A stretch of 64,000 nt of DNA, taken from an uncultured Paracoccaceae bacterium. GTDB taxonomy: Bacteria > Pseudomonadota > Alphaproteobacteria > Rhodobacterales > Rhodobacteraceae. The notes beneath the pieces were generated by a model that saw only the letters and a program-made list of their open reading frames with translations, was not told the origin of the DNA and did no database searches. The stretch is taken from positions 1 to 64,000 of the forward strand of contig CALICM010000028.1 of the NCBI GenBank assembly GCA_938049225.1, given 5' to 3'. Position 1 is the first letter of the stretch. Every line of letters begins with the position of its first letter. The translations under genes and the position numbers were made by a program. This document shows positions 18,618 through 32,979 of this stretch, one piece after another.

Positions 18618-19513
18618 GCCATCCCCCCCAAGGCAAAGGCGCTGGTCAGCATGCCCAGCACATACAGCATCACGCCGGTTGCATTGTACCAAGGTGCCAG
18701 GCCCTTAGGGTCGCGCAGCAGCCGGACCATTGCGGCGAATTGGGCGACCAGAAGCGCTGTGACGATGGTGGCATGGATCGGCGCGCCCCAAGTCAGCAGC
18801 AGGGCGATGACCGCGAGTTGCGGCACTGCCATGACCCAGCAGGCCAGGCGCGCGGCGCGGGCGGGCCCGAGGGTGACCGGCAGCGAGCGGACACCGGTCT
18901 GGCTGTCGCCCGCGAGCGCCTTGAAGTCGTTCAGCGTCATGATCCCATGCGCGCCCAGGGCATAAAGCCCTGCAATCAATACGATTTCCCAGCGCGGCGC
19001 GCCTGCGGTCATCACAGCGGCACCGGTGAACCAGGGCAGGCCTTCGTAGCACAGGCCGACGATGCCGGGCCCCCACCAACCGGATTTTTTCAGGCGTATG
19101 GGCTCGGCCGAATAGGCCCAGGCGCAGGCCACGGCGACCACTGTCGCGCTCAGACCCCAAGGGCCCAGGGGCAGGGCGATGACCAAGGCCAGAGCGCTCA
19201 TCGCCAGGGCAATCCACAGGCCCCAGCGGCCTGGCATCCGGCCCGAGGGGATCGGGCGGTGCGGTTCGTTAATTGCGTCGACGTGCCGGTCGCACCAATC
19301 GTTGGCGGCCTGACTCATCCCGCAAACCACCGGCCCGGCCAACACAATACCAAGGGCGAACAAGGCCCAACGGTCCGAGATCGCGACGCCCGATGCCACA
19401 ACGCCACACATATAGGCCCACATCGGCGGGAACCACGTCACGGGCTTGAGCAGCTCCAAAACAACCCGCGGATGGGGGCGTGCGACGACTCGTATCTCTG
19501 ACGTGACACTCAT
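18614..19513 (-). CDS. bchG: Bacteriochlorophyll synthase (geranylgeranyl transferase) BchG
   Basis: A 299-residue UbiA-family prenyltransferase that esterifies bacteriochlorophyllide a with geranylgeranyl-PP in the membrane. It shows the Asp-rich motif NDWCDRHVDAINEPHRPIPSG and the second motif LNDFKALAGDSQTGVRSLPV, with about 8 helices. The ATG at 19513 is preferred over one 21 bases upstream because the PpsR palindrome occupies 19516-19533. Confidence 0.95.
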   Translation of the reverse strand: MSVTSEIRVVARPHPRVVLELLKPVTWFPPMWAYMCGVVASGVAISDRWALFALGIVLAGPVVCGMSQAANDWCDRHVDAINEPHRPIPSGRMPGRWGLWIALAMSALALVIALPLGPWGLSATVVAVACAWAYSAEPIRLKKSGWWGPGIVGLCYEGLPWFTGAAVMTAGAPRWEIVLIAGLYALGAHGIMTLNDFKALAGDSQTGVRSLPVTLGPARAARLACWVMAVPQLAVIALLLTWGAPIHATIVTALLVAQFAAMVRLLRDPKGLAPWYNATGVMLYVLGMLTSAFALGGMA

Positions 19514-19515
19514 AG

Positions 19516-19533
19516 TGTCAATTAAACACGACA
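19516..19533. promoter_or_regulatory. PpsR/CrtJ operator at the bchG start
   Basis: TGTCAATTAAACACGACA (plus strand) fits TGT-N12-ACA exactly. It lies only 2 bases upstream of the bchG ATG on the minus strand, so it would block a promoter or early elongation for bchG-pucC-bchP-idi. Confidence 0.8.
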
Positions 19534-19611
19534 CACTTCACTTTGGAAAGGGTTTGGTGCCTTGCAAACGGGGTTTCTTAACCTTTGGTCCGTGCAAATA
19601 TCCTTGGTCGA

Positions 19612-21015
19612 TCAGTCTGCCTGATCGACCAGCCCATAGCGGCGCAGTTTGACATACAGGCTTTGCCGCGACAGGCCCAACATCTCGGCTGCGGCGGCGC
19701 GGTTGTTGTTGGTCAGGCGGACGGCGGTTTCGATGCACAGTTTCTCGACCACGTCGGTGGTGGACCGAACCAACTCTTTCAGGGGTGTGGAACCGACCAA
19801 CTCGATGACATGTTCCACCGCCTCGGTCGTCAGCGTCGCCCCGGACTGGCGCGAGGCTTCGAGCCGCGTCACATCGCGGATGATAAACGCAAAACCGGGC
19901 GGCTTTTGGTCCGGAAGATACGTTGTCGAGATCTCGACAGGGATCTGCGCGCCGTACTCGCTGCGGATGTTGGTGCCATAGACCGACAGCCGCCCCGAGC
20001 GTTCGGCATTGCGTGTCATCACATCCATATCAACCGAAGGCCGTCCAAGGAATTTCGCCAGGTTGTATTCGCGCAACTGCTCTGGCACGGCGACATTCGC
20101 CAAGGATTGGAACGCCGCGTTCGATCGCAGGATCATTCCATCCTTGTCGGTAAAGACAATCGCGTCGCCCGCACGCTCGTACAGGTCCCCCAGTGCATCG
20201 GTCAAAGGATGCGCGCCCTCGGCCGCGACGGTCTGTGGGCGCAGGCGGCACAATACTAAAGTGTCCGAGACCGAGCGGAATAGTAGTGCATCCAGCCAAA
20301 TCCGCCGGTTCTCGGCCTTGAGTGTTAGTGCAACCGAACGCTGTCCACCCTTCGTGCGGACGATCTCGAGCGTTTCACGCAGATCGGACTGCGAGGCGAG
20401 GTCGATTTTATTGGCGAAACTGCGATTAACCAGATCCGAGGCTTCGCGGTCCAGCAGGCGCGCCGACGCCGAGTTCGCGTCAAGGATCTTGCCGGTGTCC
20501 GCCGAGAGAATGACCAGCGCATCGGTCCCGGTTTCAAACAGCACGCGATAGCGGCTCTCGACCTGGCGGATCCGTTCATAGTCTTGTTCGATTGTCATCT
20601 GCGCCTGGACCAGGCGCTGTTGCAGCAAAGCCATCTCGCGTTTGTCGCGGCCCAGCATCAGGAACTTGTCGTCCAACGCCACCGCAGCATAGCTGACGGG
20701 GAAGCTAAGGTCCGCATTGGTTTTGTGGTTCAACTGGCGCCAACGGGGCGGCTCCTCGCGGCTTGCACCCTCTATCAGCGCGTGAAACTTGCCGACGGTT
20801 TCTTCGGCCAGGGTCGCTTCGAAGTGGGCGCCGCGCAAACTATCCAATTCGTCGAATGCCAATGTTTCGGCGCCAGTAAAGACCTGCTCGACATGCAGAT
20901 CCGAGTTCAGCACCAACGCGAAGTCAGACGAGTTCGCGACCATCAAGCGGATCGGATCCGCCTCGAATGCAAGAAAACCCTCGGATGGGGGTTGGAAGAA
21001 GCCAGACTTATTCAC
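19612..21015 (-). CDS. ppsR: Photosynthesis repressor PpsR/CrtJ
   Basis: A 467-residue DNA-binding repressor of bch, crt and antenna genes under aerobic conditions. Domain order: N-terminal domain, glutamine-rich linker helix (QQRLVQAQMTIEQDYERIRQVESRYRVLFE, about 132-161), PAS1 (about 155-260), PAS2 (about 275-385), and a C-terminal Fis-type helix-turn-helix (RLTNNNRAAAAEMLGLSRQSLYVKLRRYGL). The two cysteines are at residues 256 and 427, matching the redox-active pair described in Rhodobacter PpsR (one between the PAS domains and the HTH, one in the HTH). It is followed by bchG and preceded by ppaA. Confidence 0.95.
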   Translation of the reverse strand: MNKSGFFQPPSEGFLAFEADPIRLMVANSSDFALVLNSDLHVEQVFTGAETLAFDELDSLRGAHFEATLAEETVGKFHALIEGASREEPPRWRQLNHKTNADLSFPVSYAAVALDDKFLMLGRDKREMALLQQRLVQAQMTIEQDYERIRQVESRYRVLFETGTDALVILSADTGKILDANSASARLLDREASDLVNRSFANKIDLASQSDLRETLEIVRTKGGQRSVALTLKAENRRIWLDALLFRSVSDTLVLCRLRPQTVAAEGAHPLTDALGDLYERAGDAIVFTDKDGMILRSNAAFQSLANVAVPEQLREYNLAKFLGRPSVDMDVMTRNAERSGRLSVYGTNIRSEYGAQIPVEISTTYLPDQKPPGFAFIIRDVTRLEASRQSGATLTTEAVEHVIELVGSTPLKELVRSTTDVVEKLCIETAVRLTNNNRAAAAEMLGLSRQSLYVKLRRYGLVDQAD

Positions 21016-21077
21016 AGGGAGGTCCTGACGTGCTGTGTCGCTGCGATGATAATGACGGTTTCACTATATCTCATAGG

Positions 21078-21848
21078 TCATACGTCCCCAATATTAAACG
21101 TATTCGCAATGCTTTTCAGCGCATTGGAACCGCGGGGTAACAGCAGATCCGCGCCAGCCAATTCAGCCGTATCTCTATGTGCGGTGACCATATGGCCGCC
21201 CAAGATGACTTTTGCCTTTGGCAGACTGCGGCGACTGGCGGCAATCGCCCTTTTCAGTCCCCGCAATCGCTCGCCGCACGAGGCGGTTAGACCAACCAGG
21301 TCAAAACCCTGCCCATCGGAGCTTTCTGCCAGTTTGGTGATGTCACCGGACAACTCCACACGGACCAGCCAGCCCGCATGCCGCATCTTTTGGGCGGTAA
21401 GAAGCAGTCCCAGGATATGTTCCTCCTTAGGCGCACGTGCCAGCAAGGCGCGAGGGCGGTCAGGTTTCATGAAGCTCGAAACGGGCGGCGCTGCCATGAC
21501 GTGGTGCGCAACCTCAAGCAATTGCCCCATGCCGTGGGTGACCTGCGCAAAAGACAGCCTGTCCGTTTCCCAGGCTCGGCCCAGGTGGTCGGCAGCACCA
21601 GCGATATAGCCGTCCAGCAAAAGATCTTCGGAAACGCCATGATCCAACAATTGCTGTGCGTAGTGGATGGCCTTGGTAGGGCTTTCACGCAGCACTTCCG
21701 CAGCCAGACATTCCGCGATCATGCGATTGAACCTATGGCCCGGCCTCATGCGAACATGCGCAAGGGCTTGCTCAGCCAACAGGTCGGGCAAGGAAAACTG
21801 CGCCGGATCTATTTTGGATCGCTCCGCGATCATTTCCAGCAAGGACAT
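21078..21848 (-). CDS. ppaA: PpaA/AerR-type cobalamin-binding anti-repressor
   Basis: A 256-residue regulator that binds hydroxycobalamin and modulates PpsR/CrtJ in response to light and redox. It shows an N-terminal helical region, then the B12-binding ExHxxG motif as EEHILG (about residues 142-147) in LLARAPKEEHILGLLLTAQKMRHAGW, VRVELSGD, VGLTASCGERL and VILGGHMVTAH. It lies immediately upstream of ppsR (62-base gap), so the two are coexpressed. Confidence 0.92.
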   Translation of the reverse strand: MSLLEMIAERSKIDPAQFSLPDLLAEQALAHVRMRPGHRFNRMIAECLAAEVLRESPTKAIHYAQQLLDHGVSEDLLLDGYIAGAADHLGRAWETDRLSFAQVTHGMGQLLEVAHHVMAAPPVSSFMKPDRPRALLARAPKEEHILGLLLTAQKMRHAGWLVRVELSGDITKLAESSDGQGFDLVGLTASCGERLRGLKRAIAASRRSLPKAKVILGGHMVTAHRDTAELAGADLLLPRGSNALKSIANTFNIGDV

Positions 21849-21945
21849 TTTTCCTATTCCATTGTTATGCCCAATATCATGCGCCCCGCATCTGCGGCAG
21901 TGGCGGTATTTGTGGCTTTATAACCAAAGCACGAGACGGCGAAAA

Positions 21946-21963
21946 TGTCAAATTACTTTGACA
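21946..21963. promoter_or_regulatory. PpsR/CrtJ operator, ppaA-proximal
   Basis: TGTCAAATTACTTTGACA, a nearly perfect palindrome fitting TGT-N12-ACA, 98 bases upstream of the ppaA start. Its centre is 129 bases from the bchF-proximal site, allowing looping or independent control. Confidence 0.85.
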
Positions 21964-22074
21964 CTAACTTTGCTCAACGTTGGGTTGATTTAGCTAAGTG
22001 ATAAGCTGACTAATATACCAGTGTTATCAGCGTATTACCCGAATCTTGATCGTGAATCTGTAAGCTTAATCAAA

Positions 22075-22092
22075 TGTAAGTTTAAGTTGACA
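22075..22092. promoter_or_regulatory. PpsR/CrtJ operator, bchF-proximal
   Basis: TGTAAGTTTAAGTTGACA fits TGT-N12-ACA. Its right end is also a -35-like TTGACA (22087-22092), so PpsR bound here would cover the presumed bchF promoter. Confidence 0.85.
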
Positions 22093-22114
22093 TTCGCGGC
22101 TTCTCGCATACTCT
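22087..22114 (+). promoter_or_regulatory. Putative bchF operon promoter
   Basis: TTGACA at 22087-22092 and TACTCT at 22109-22114 with a 16-base spacer, 72 bases before the bchF ATG. The -10 match is weak; called by eye. Confidence 0.45.
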
Positions 22115-22185
22115 AGCATGTATCAGACGACTGGGCGGGGCCATTCGAATATATTAACCACTCAGTGATAAGGGAAGTAATAACA

Positions 22186-25457
<3,272 letters not shown>

Positions 25458-25468
<11 letters not shown>

Positions 25469-28400
25469 CGATCCGCAGCATAAGGCCACGCCCTTGCGGG
25501 TGGTGATCGTGACGCTGGACAGCCATCTGGCGGGTCCGGCGGCGCGCGTGCAACTGCAACTTTCGGCTCAAATCCCCGGTCTGACGCTCAGCGTGCATGC
25601 TGCTGCCGAATGGGCCGAGAACCCCGCCGCTTTGGAGGCGGCAAAGGCCGATGTCGCCCAAGGTGACATCATCATCTGCACGTTGCTGTTCCTCGAGGAG
25701 CATATTCGTGCCATTCTGCCCGCCCTTGAGGCGCGGCGCGATACCTGTGACGCGATGGTCTGCTGCATCGCGGGTGCGGAAGTTGTGCGGATGACCCGAA
25801 TGGGCAGCCTGGATATGGCCAAGCCCGCCTCGGGCGCCATGAAGCTGCTTAAAAAGCTGCGCGGCTCGAACAAGCCCTCGGGTGCCAGCGGCGCGAAGCA
25901 AATGCGGATCCTGCGCCGCCTGCCACGCATCTTGAGGTTCATTCCAGGCAAGGCGCAGGATCTGCGCGGCTATTTCCTGACGATGCAATATTGGCTGGCT
26001 GGCTCGGACGAGAATGTCATCGCGATGGTCGCCTATCTGGCCTCGAAGTATGCGCGGGAACCGCGGGCGGACGCGGTCCGGGCGTTGATGGTCGCCGAGC
26101 CGGTTGAGTACCCCGAAACAGGCCTGTATCACCCGCGCCTCAAGGGGCGGATCGCGACGGATTTGACCGCCTTGCCTGCGCCAAAGGGCGCGGTGGGGAC
26201 AGTCGGATTGCTGCTGCTGCGCTCGTATGTACTGGCCGGGGACACGGCCCACTATGATGCGGTGATTGATGCGCTCGAGGCCAAGGGCTTGCGGGTCGTT
26301 CCGGCCTTTGCTGCGGGTTTGGACGGGCGCCCTGCGATGGAGGCCTTTTTTGCCAAAGCTGGGGTCAGCACTGTCGACACGCTGGTTTCGCTAACAGGGT
26401 TCAGTCTGGTTGGCGGCCCCGCCTACAACGACAGTGATGCGGCTGAAGAGGCCCTGGCGGCCCTTGACGTGCCCTATGTCGCGGCCCATGCGCTGGAATT
26501 TCAAACCCTGGGCCAATGGCAGTCTAACAGCAGCGGTCTTGGCCCGGTCGAGGCGACGATGCTGGTCGCTTTGCCCGAGATCGATGGCGCGACCAATCCC
26601 ACCATCTATGGCGGTCGGATGAGTCCTGAGGGATGCACCGGCTGCGCCCGCAACTGCGCCGGGGATCCAAGCACCCGCGCCATGGCCCCGTGCCCCGAGC
26701 GCATCGCCCGGCTGTCGGCGCGGGTTGCAAAACTCGTCGCCCTGCGCCGCTCGGATGTGGCCACGCGCAAGGTTGCTGTGGTGCTTTATGGCTTCCCGCC
26801 GAATGCGGGTGCGATTGGTACTGCGGCGTACTTGAGCGTTTTTGAAAGCCTTCATAACACGCTGCAATCGATGCGAACCGCTGGTTTCACTGTTGAGGTT
26901 CCCAAGACCGTTGATGACCTGCGGGCCTTGGTCTTGCAGGGCAATGCCGCAAAGTATGGCCAAGAGGCCAATGTCCTGGCCCGGATCCCCGCAGACGATC
27001 TGGTCGCGCGCGAGCCGCATCTGGCCGAGATCGAGGCGCAATGGGGCCCCGCGCCGGGCCGCGCGCAAAGCGACGGGACCGCGGTCTTTGTTCTGGGTGC
27101 CCAATTGGGCAATGTAATGATCGGCGTGCAGCCTGCCTTTGGTTACGAGGGCGATCCGATGCGGTTGCTGTTCGAAAAAGGCTTTGCGCCGACCCATGCG
27201 TTCAGCGCCTTCTACCGCTATCTGCGCGAGGATTTCGCCGCTGATGTCACACTGCATTTCGGCATGCATGGCGCGTTGGAGTTCATGCCTGGCAAACAGG
27301 TCGGCATGGGCAATGAATGCTGGCCCGACCGGCTGATTGGCGACATGCCGAATGTCTATCTCTATGCGGCCAACAATCCCTCCGAGGCTTCGCTGGCCAA
27401 GCGCCGCTCGGGCGCTGTGGTGGTCAGTCATTTGACGCCGCCGTTGGGCCAGTCAGGCCTTTACAAAGGGCTGCTGGATCTGAAAGCCAGTTTGGATCGC
27501 TGGCGCCGCGGCGATCCGCGCAACCCGGATCGTGACGACCTGGCCGCGTTGATCTTTGTTCAGGCGCAGGCTGTCGATCTGGCGGATGCCGCATGGGCCG
27601 ATCCGCAGACCGAGATCGATCAACTGTGGCGCAAGATCCTGGACACCGAACAGGCCCTGATCCCACAGGGTTTGCATGTGGTCGGTGGCGTGCCGCATCC
27701 GATGGCGATCTCGGGTCAGTTGACGGCGATGGCGGGGGTCGAGGGCACCGAGCCCGAAGCCCTCGAGCGTGCCGCCACGCTGCTGACCCAAGATGCCGAG
27801 ACCCCAGCGCTGCTGCGGGCTTTAGGCGGGCATTTCATCCGCCCCGTGCCGGGTGGGGATCTGCTGCGCAGCCCTGAAATCCTGCCTACGGGTCGAAACA
27901 TGCATGCCTTTGATCCGTTCCGCATGCCCACCGCCTTTGCGGTGCAGGATGGGATGAAGCAAGCCGCCCGGCTGCTGGATCGGCATATGGATGCGGGGGG
28001 TGTGCTGCCACGTTCGGTCGCCATGGTCTTGTGGGGCTCGGACAATATCAAATCCGACGGGGGCCCGATTGCCCAAGCACTGGCGCTGATGGGCGCGGTC
28101 CCGCGGTTTGACAGCTATGGGCGGCTGTGCGGGGCTGCCTTGATCCCATTGGAAGACTTGGGCCGCCCGCGCATTGATGTGGTGATGACCCTGTCGGGCA
28201 TCTTCCGCGACCTTTTGCCCTTGCAAACCCGCATGCTGGCCGAAGCCGCCTGGCTCGCCGCCAGCGCGGACGAGCCCGAGGGGATGAATTTCATCCGCGC
28301 CAATGCGCATGCCTATGCCAAGCGCATGGAGGTTGATCTCGAGACCGCGGCCTTGCGTGTCTTCTCAAACGCCGAAGGGGCCTATGGGTCGAACGTCAAT

Positions 28401-29090
28401 CATCTGATCGACAGCGGCGCTTGGACGGATGAGGAGGAATTGGCCGATACGTTCGAGGCCCGCAAAGGTTTCGCCTATGGTCGCGACGGGAAGCCAACGG
28501 CGCAGGCGGCCCTTCTGAAAGCGGCGTTGGCGGATGTGGATGTGGCCTATCAAAACCTGGAAAGTGTGGAACTGGGGGTTACGACGGTCGATCACTACTT
28601 CGACACCCTGGGCGGTGTCGGCCGTGCGGTGAAGCGCGCCAAGGGTACGGCGCCAGATGTCTATATTGGGGATCAGACCCGGGGCGATGGCAAAGTACGG
28701 ACGCTGACCGAGCAGGTCGCGCTGGAAACGCGGACACGGGCGCTGAACCCCAAGTTTTACGAGCCCCTTTTGCAGCACGGCCACGAGGGCGTGCGCGCGA
28801 TCGAGGCGCATGTGACCAACACCATGGGCTGGTCGGCGACCACCGGTCAGGTCGAGCCTTGGGTCTATCAGCGGATCACCGAGACTTTTGTGTTGGACGA
28901 GGAGATGCGACGCCGCCTGGCTGAATTGAACCCTGTCGCCTCGACCCGCATGGCGAACCGGCTGCTCGAGGCGCAAGAGCGCGCCTATTGGGACCCTGAT
29001 GAAGCGACGCTTGAGGCGCTGCGGCGCGGTGCGGAAGAATTGGAAGACCGTTTGGAGGGCGTCGGCATGGCCGATGTGGCCGCCGAATGA
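25458..29090 (+). CDS. bchH: Magnesium chelatase subunit H
   Basis: A 1210-residue porphyrin-binding large subunit that, with BchI and BchD (not in this window), inserts Mg into protoporphyrin IX, the committed step to bacteriochlorophyll. It shows [56 protein letters not shown] and [13 protein letters not shown]-like segments, and the usual conserved C-terminal block ([23 protein letters not shown]). ATG at 25458 overlaps the end of bchB. Length is normal for proteobacterial BchH. Confidence 0.96.
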
Positions 29091-29113
29091 AGATGGTCTG
29101 TGAATACTGTCAT

Positions 29114-30058
<945 letters not shown>

Positions 30059-30059
<1 letters not shown>

Positions 30060-30757
30060 TGTCGGACACGTTCGAGCATACACGCGGAAGGCTGGAGGCC
30101 TATTTCGACGGCACCGCGAACGAGGCGTGGAAGCGGTTGATGTCGGATGCGCCGGTCAGCCGGATCCGGGCGACTGTGCGGGCCGGGCGCGACCGGATGC
30201 GGGCGGAACTGCTGTCGCTGTTGCCAGCGGATCTGAGCGGGGCCCGGGTGCTGGATGCGGGCTGTGGTGCGGGGCAGTTGTCGATTGAGTTAGCGGCGCG
30301 CGGCGCCGAGGTGGTGGGGGCCGATATCTCGCCCAAACTTCTGGAATTGGCGGCGAGCCGGACCCCCGAGGCACTGCGCGCGCGGATCGCGTACCGCGCG
30401 GGGGATATGCTGGACCCAAGCCATGGCGATTTTCACTATGTCGTGGCGATGGACAGTCTGATCCATTACCGCGCAGCGGATATCGCGCATGGGCTGGCGG
30501 CGCTGGCACAGCGGACCCGAACCGCCATCGTCTTCACCGTGGCCCCAAGGACCCCAGCGCTGAGCATAATGCATCTGGCGGGCAAGTTGTTTCCGCGCAG
30601 CGACCGTTCACCGTCGATCGAGCCGGTGACCGAGGCAGCGCTGTGCCGCGCTTTGGCGCGCGAGGCAGGGATGGACGACTGGGCCTTGATGCCCCCCCGG
30701 GCACGGGTCTCGTCCGGGTTTTACATCTCACAAGCGATGGAGCTGCGACACGCATGA
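30059..30757 (+). CDS. bchM: Mg-protoporphyrin IX O-methyltransferase BchM
   Basis: A 232-residue SAM-dependent methyltransferase that esterifies the C13 propionate of Mg-protoporphyrin IX, making the substrate for AcsF. SAM motif I is VLDAGCGAGQLSIELAARGAE (about residues 63-83), followed by VGADISPKLLELA. It overlaps bchL by 1 base and lhaA by 4. Confidence 0.94.
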
Positions 30758-32190
30758 GCGACGAGCGTCATCCCCTAACCAAGTTCACGCTTGAGATGCT
30801 GCCCTTCGCGGATGCGGCCAGCGAGGGGTTGCCGTTGAAGCGGCTTCTACGGCTGGCTTTGTTCCAGGTCTCGGTCGGGATGGCGACGGTGCTGCTGCTG
30901 GGCACGTTGAACAGGGTGATGATTGTTGAGCTAAGCGTCCCCGCGATGCTGGTTGCAGTGATGATCGCGCTGCCGGTGCTGGTCGCGCCGTTCCGGGCGG
31001 TGCTAGGGTTCCGGTCGGATACGCATAAATCGGCCATAGGCTGGAAGCGGGTGCCTTACCTCTGGTTCGGCTCGCTTTATCAGTTCGGCGGGCTGGCGAT
31101 CATGCCCTTTGCGCTGATCCTGCTGTCGGGGGATCAAGCCCTGGGGCCCGATTGGGCGGGCGAGGCGATCGCGGCGATCGCGTTTCTGATGACCGGGCTG
31201 GGCTTGCACATGACCCAAACCGCGGGGTTGGCGCTGGCAAGCGATCAGGCGACCGAGGAGACGCGGCCGCGCGTCGTCGCCCTTTTATATGTGATGTTCC
31301 TGGCGGGGATGGCGGTCTCGGCCATCGTGTTCGGCTTGCTGCTCGCGGATTTCAGCAAGCTGCGGCTGATCCAGGTGGTGCAGGGGGCGGCGGTGGTGAC
31401 CCTGGCGCTGAACGTCGTGGCACTATGGAAGCAAGAGAAGATGGCGCCGATGAGCCGGGCCGAGCGGGCACAGCCCCGACCCCGGTTTGCCGAGGCATGG
31501 GCGGATCTAACCGCTGGCGGCACGGCGGGGAAATTGTTGTTGGTTGTGGCGCTGGGGACTTGCGCGTTTTCGATGCAGGATGTGCTGCTGGAGCCTTATG
31601 GCGGCGAAATTCTGGGGCTAAGTGTGGCCGCGACGACAGTCTTGACGGCCCTTTGGGCCGGGGGCGCCCTGGTTGGTTTTGGCCTGGCTGGGCGCTGGCT
31701 AAGCGCGGGCAAGGATCCGGCGCGGCTGGCCGCCCATGGCGCGATGGCTGGGGTCGTGGCCTTTTCGCTGGTGGTCTTTGCCGCGCCAATGAATTCGCCG
31801 GTGCTGTTCTACGCCGGCGCTGCTGGGATCGGTTATGGCGCGGGGCTCTTTGCCGTGGCGACGCTGATCTACGCGATGGCCATGCCGAAGTTCGGCAGCG
31901 CGGGCGCTGGCTTGGCGCTGGGCGCCTGGGGGGCTGCGCAAGCCACGGCGGCGGGCGTGGGCATCGCGCTGGGCGGGACGATCCGCGATGCGATGACCGG
32001 CGTGGCCAACACCGGCGTCCTGGGACCCGCGATGTCGGAACCCTATGTCGGCTACACGATGGTCTATCACATCGAGATCGGCCTGCTGTTCATCACCCTT
32101 ATTGCCATTGGCCCGCTCGTCCGCACCGGGCGCGTGCCACAACCGGATCCGCAAGGCGCCAAATTGGGCCTGGCGCAGTTTCCGTCTTAG
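30754..32190 (+). CDS. lhaA: LhaA, PucC-family LH1/reaction-centre assembly protein
   Basis: A 478-residue, roughly 12-helix BCD-family protein needed for LH1 assembly in Rhodobacter. It shows LRLALFQVSVGMATVLLLGTLNRVMIVELSVPA, RAVLGFRSDTHKSAIGWKRVPYLW and SMQDVLLEPYGGEILGLS. The ATG at 30754 overlaps the bchM stop (ATGA). It is a paralogue of the gene at 17298-18617. Placement directly before puhA is the classic order. Confidence 0.93.
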   Translation: MSDERHPLTKFTLEMLPFADAASEGLPLKRLLRLALFQVSVGMATVLLLGTLNRVMIVELSVPAMLVAVMIALPVLVAPFRAVLGFRSDTHKSAIGWKRVPYLWFGSLYQFGGLAIMPFALILLSGDQALGPDWAGEAIAAIAFLMTGLGLHMTQTAGLALASDQATEETRPRVVALLYVMFLAGMAVSAIVFGLLLADFSKLRLIQVVQGAAVVTLALNVVALWKQEKMAPMSRAERAQPRPRFAEAWADLTAGGTAGKLLLVVALGTCAFSMQDVLLEPYGGEILGLSVAATTVLTALWAGGALVGFGLAGRWLSAGKDPARLAAHGAMAGVVAFSLVVFAAPMNSPVLFYAGAAGIGYGAGLFAVATLIYAMAMPKFGSAGAGLALGAWGAAQATAAGVGIALGGTIRDAMTGVANTGVLGPAMSEPYVGYTMVYHIEIGLLFITLIAIGPLVRTGRVPQPDPQGAKLGLAQFPS

Positions 32191-32202
32191 GAGGACCACC
32201 CC

Positions 32203-32943
32203 ATGAGTGAACCATTTTTTGGTAATTTCGATCTGGCGCAGCTGACGCTGTACCTGTTCTGGGTGTTTTTCGCCGGGTTGATTGTCTATCTGCAGCGCGA
32301 GAATATGCGCGAGGGCTACCCGCTGGAGGATGACGACGGCAATATCGCCGCCAATCAGGGGCTGTTCCCCGTGCCGGACAAGAAAAAGACCTTTCATCTG
32401 CCGCATGGCCGCGGTTCGGTCACGGTGCCTGATGACCGGGTCGAGGGACGTACCGATCTGGCGATCGAGAAAGTGCTGCCCTCGGGTGGGTACCCGTTCG
32501 ATCCCACGGGCGACCCGATGGCCGATGGCGTTGGCCCGGCCAGCTGGGCGGCCCGCCAAGACTGGCCTGAGTTGGACGGCGAGGGGCACCCCAAGATCGC
32601 GCCCATGTCCTCGATGACCGACTATCGCCATGCTGCTGGCCGGGACCCGCGCGGGATGGAGGTGCTGGACCGCAACTCTGTGGCCGTCGGCACGGTTACC
32701 GATATGTGGATCGACAAGCCCGAGTTGATGGTGCGCTATCTAGAGATGAAGCTGCACAGCGGCGAGACACGGTTGGCGCCGATCACCATGTCGCGGATCA
32801 CCAAAAAGGGCGTGCTGGTGCGCAACTTGACGGCGCCGTTTTTTGACCGCGTGCCCACCACCAAAGCCAAAGATCAGATCACCTTGCTCGAGGAAGAAAA
32901 GATCATGGCATTCTATGCCGGGGGCCAGCTGTACGCCAGCTGA
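32203..32943 (+). CDS. puhA: Photosynthetic reaction centre H subunit
   Basis: A 246-residue protein with one N-terminal transmembrane helix (about residues 12-30, LTLYLFWVFFAGLIVYLQRENM) and a cytoplasmic beta-rich PRC-barrel domain that caps the quinone side of the reaction centre. It shows REGYPLEDDDG and VLDRNSVAVGTVTDMWIDKPE. Strong ribosome site TAGGAGGACC. It starts the puhABC-acsF-puhE part of the operon. Confidence 0.96.
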   Translation: MSEPFFGNFDLAQLTLYLFWVFFAGLIVYLQRENMREGYPLEDDDGNIAANQGLFPVPDKKKTFHLPHGRGSVTVPDDRVEGRTDLAIEKVLPSGGYPFDPTGDPMADGVGPASWAARQDWPELDGEGHPKIAPMSSMTDYRHAAGRDPRGMEVLDRNSVAVGTVTDMWIDKPELMVRYLEMKLHSGETRLAPITMSRITKKGVLVRNLTAPFFDRVPTTKAKDQITLLEEEKIMAFYAGGQLYAS

Positions 32944-32979
32944 CCGCCGCGCCAACCGAACGAGGGAGGGGGGAACCCT

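Larger units (their letters stand above)
21849..22185. promoter_or_regulatory. Divergent ppaA/bchF control region
   Basis: An AT-rich 337-base intergenic region with no gene. It holds two exact PpsR sites (annotated separately), a probable bchF promoter, and an imperfect inverted repeat GCTGAC...TTATCAGC at 22005-22031 that could be another regulator's site. It serves the leftward ppaA-ppsR and the rightward bchFNBHLM-puh operons. Confidence 0.75.
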
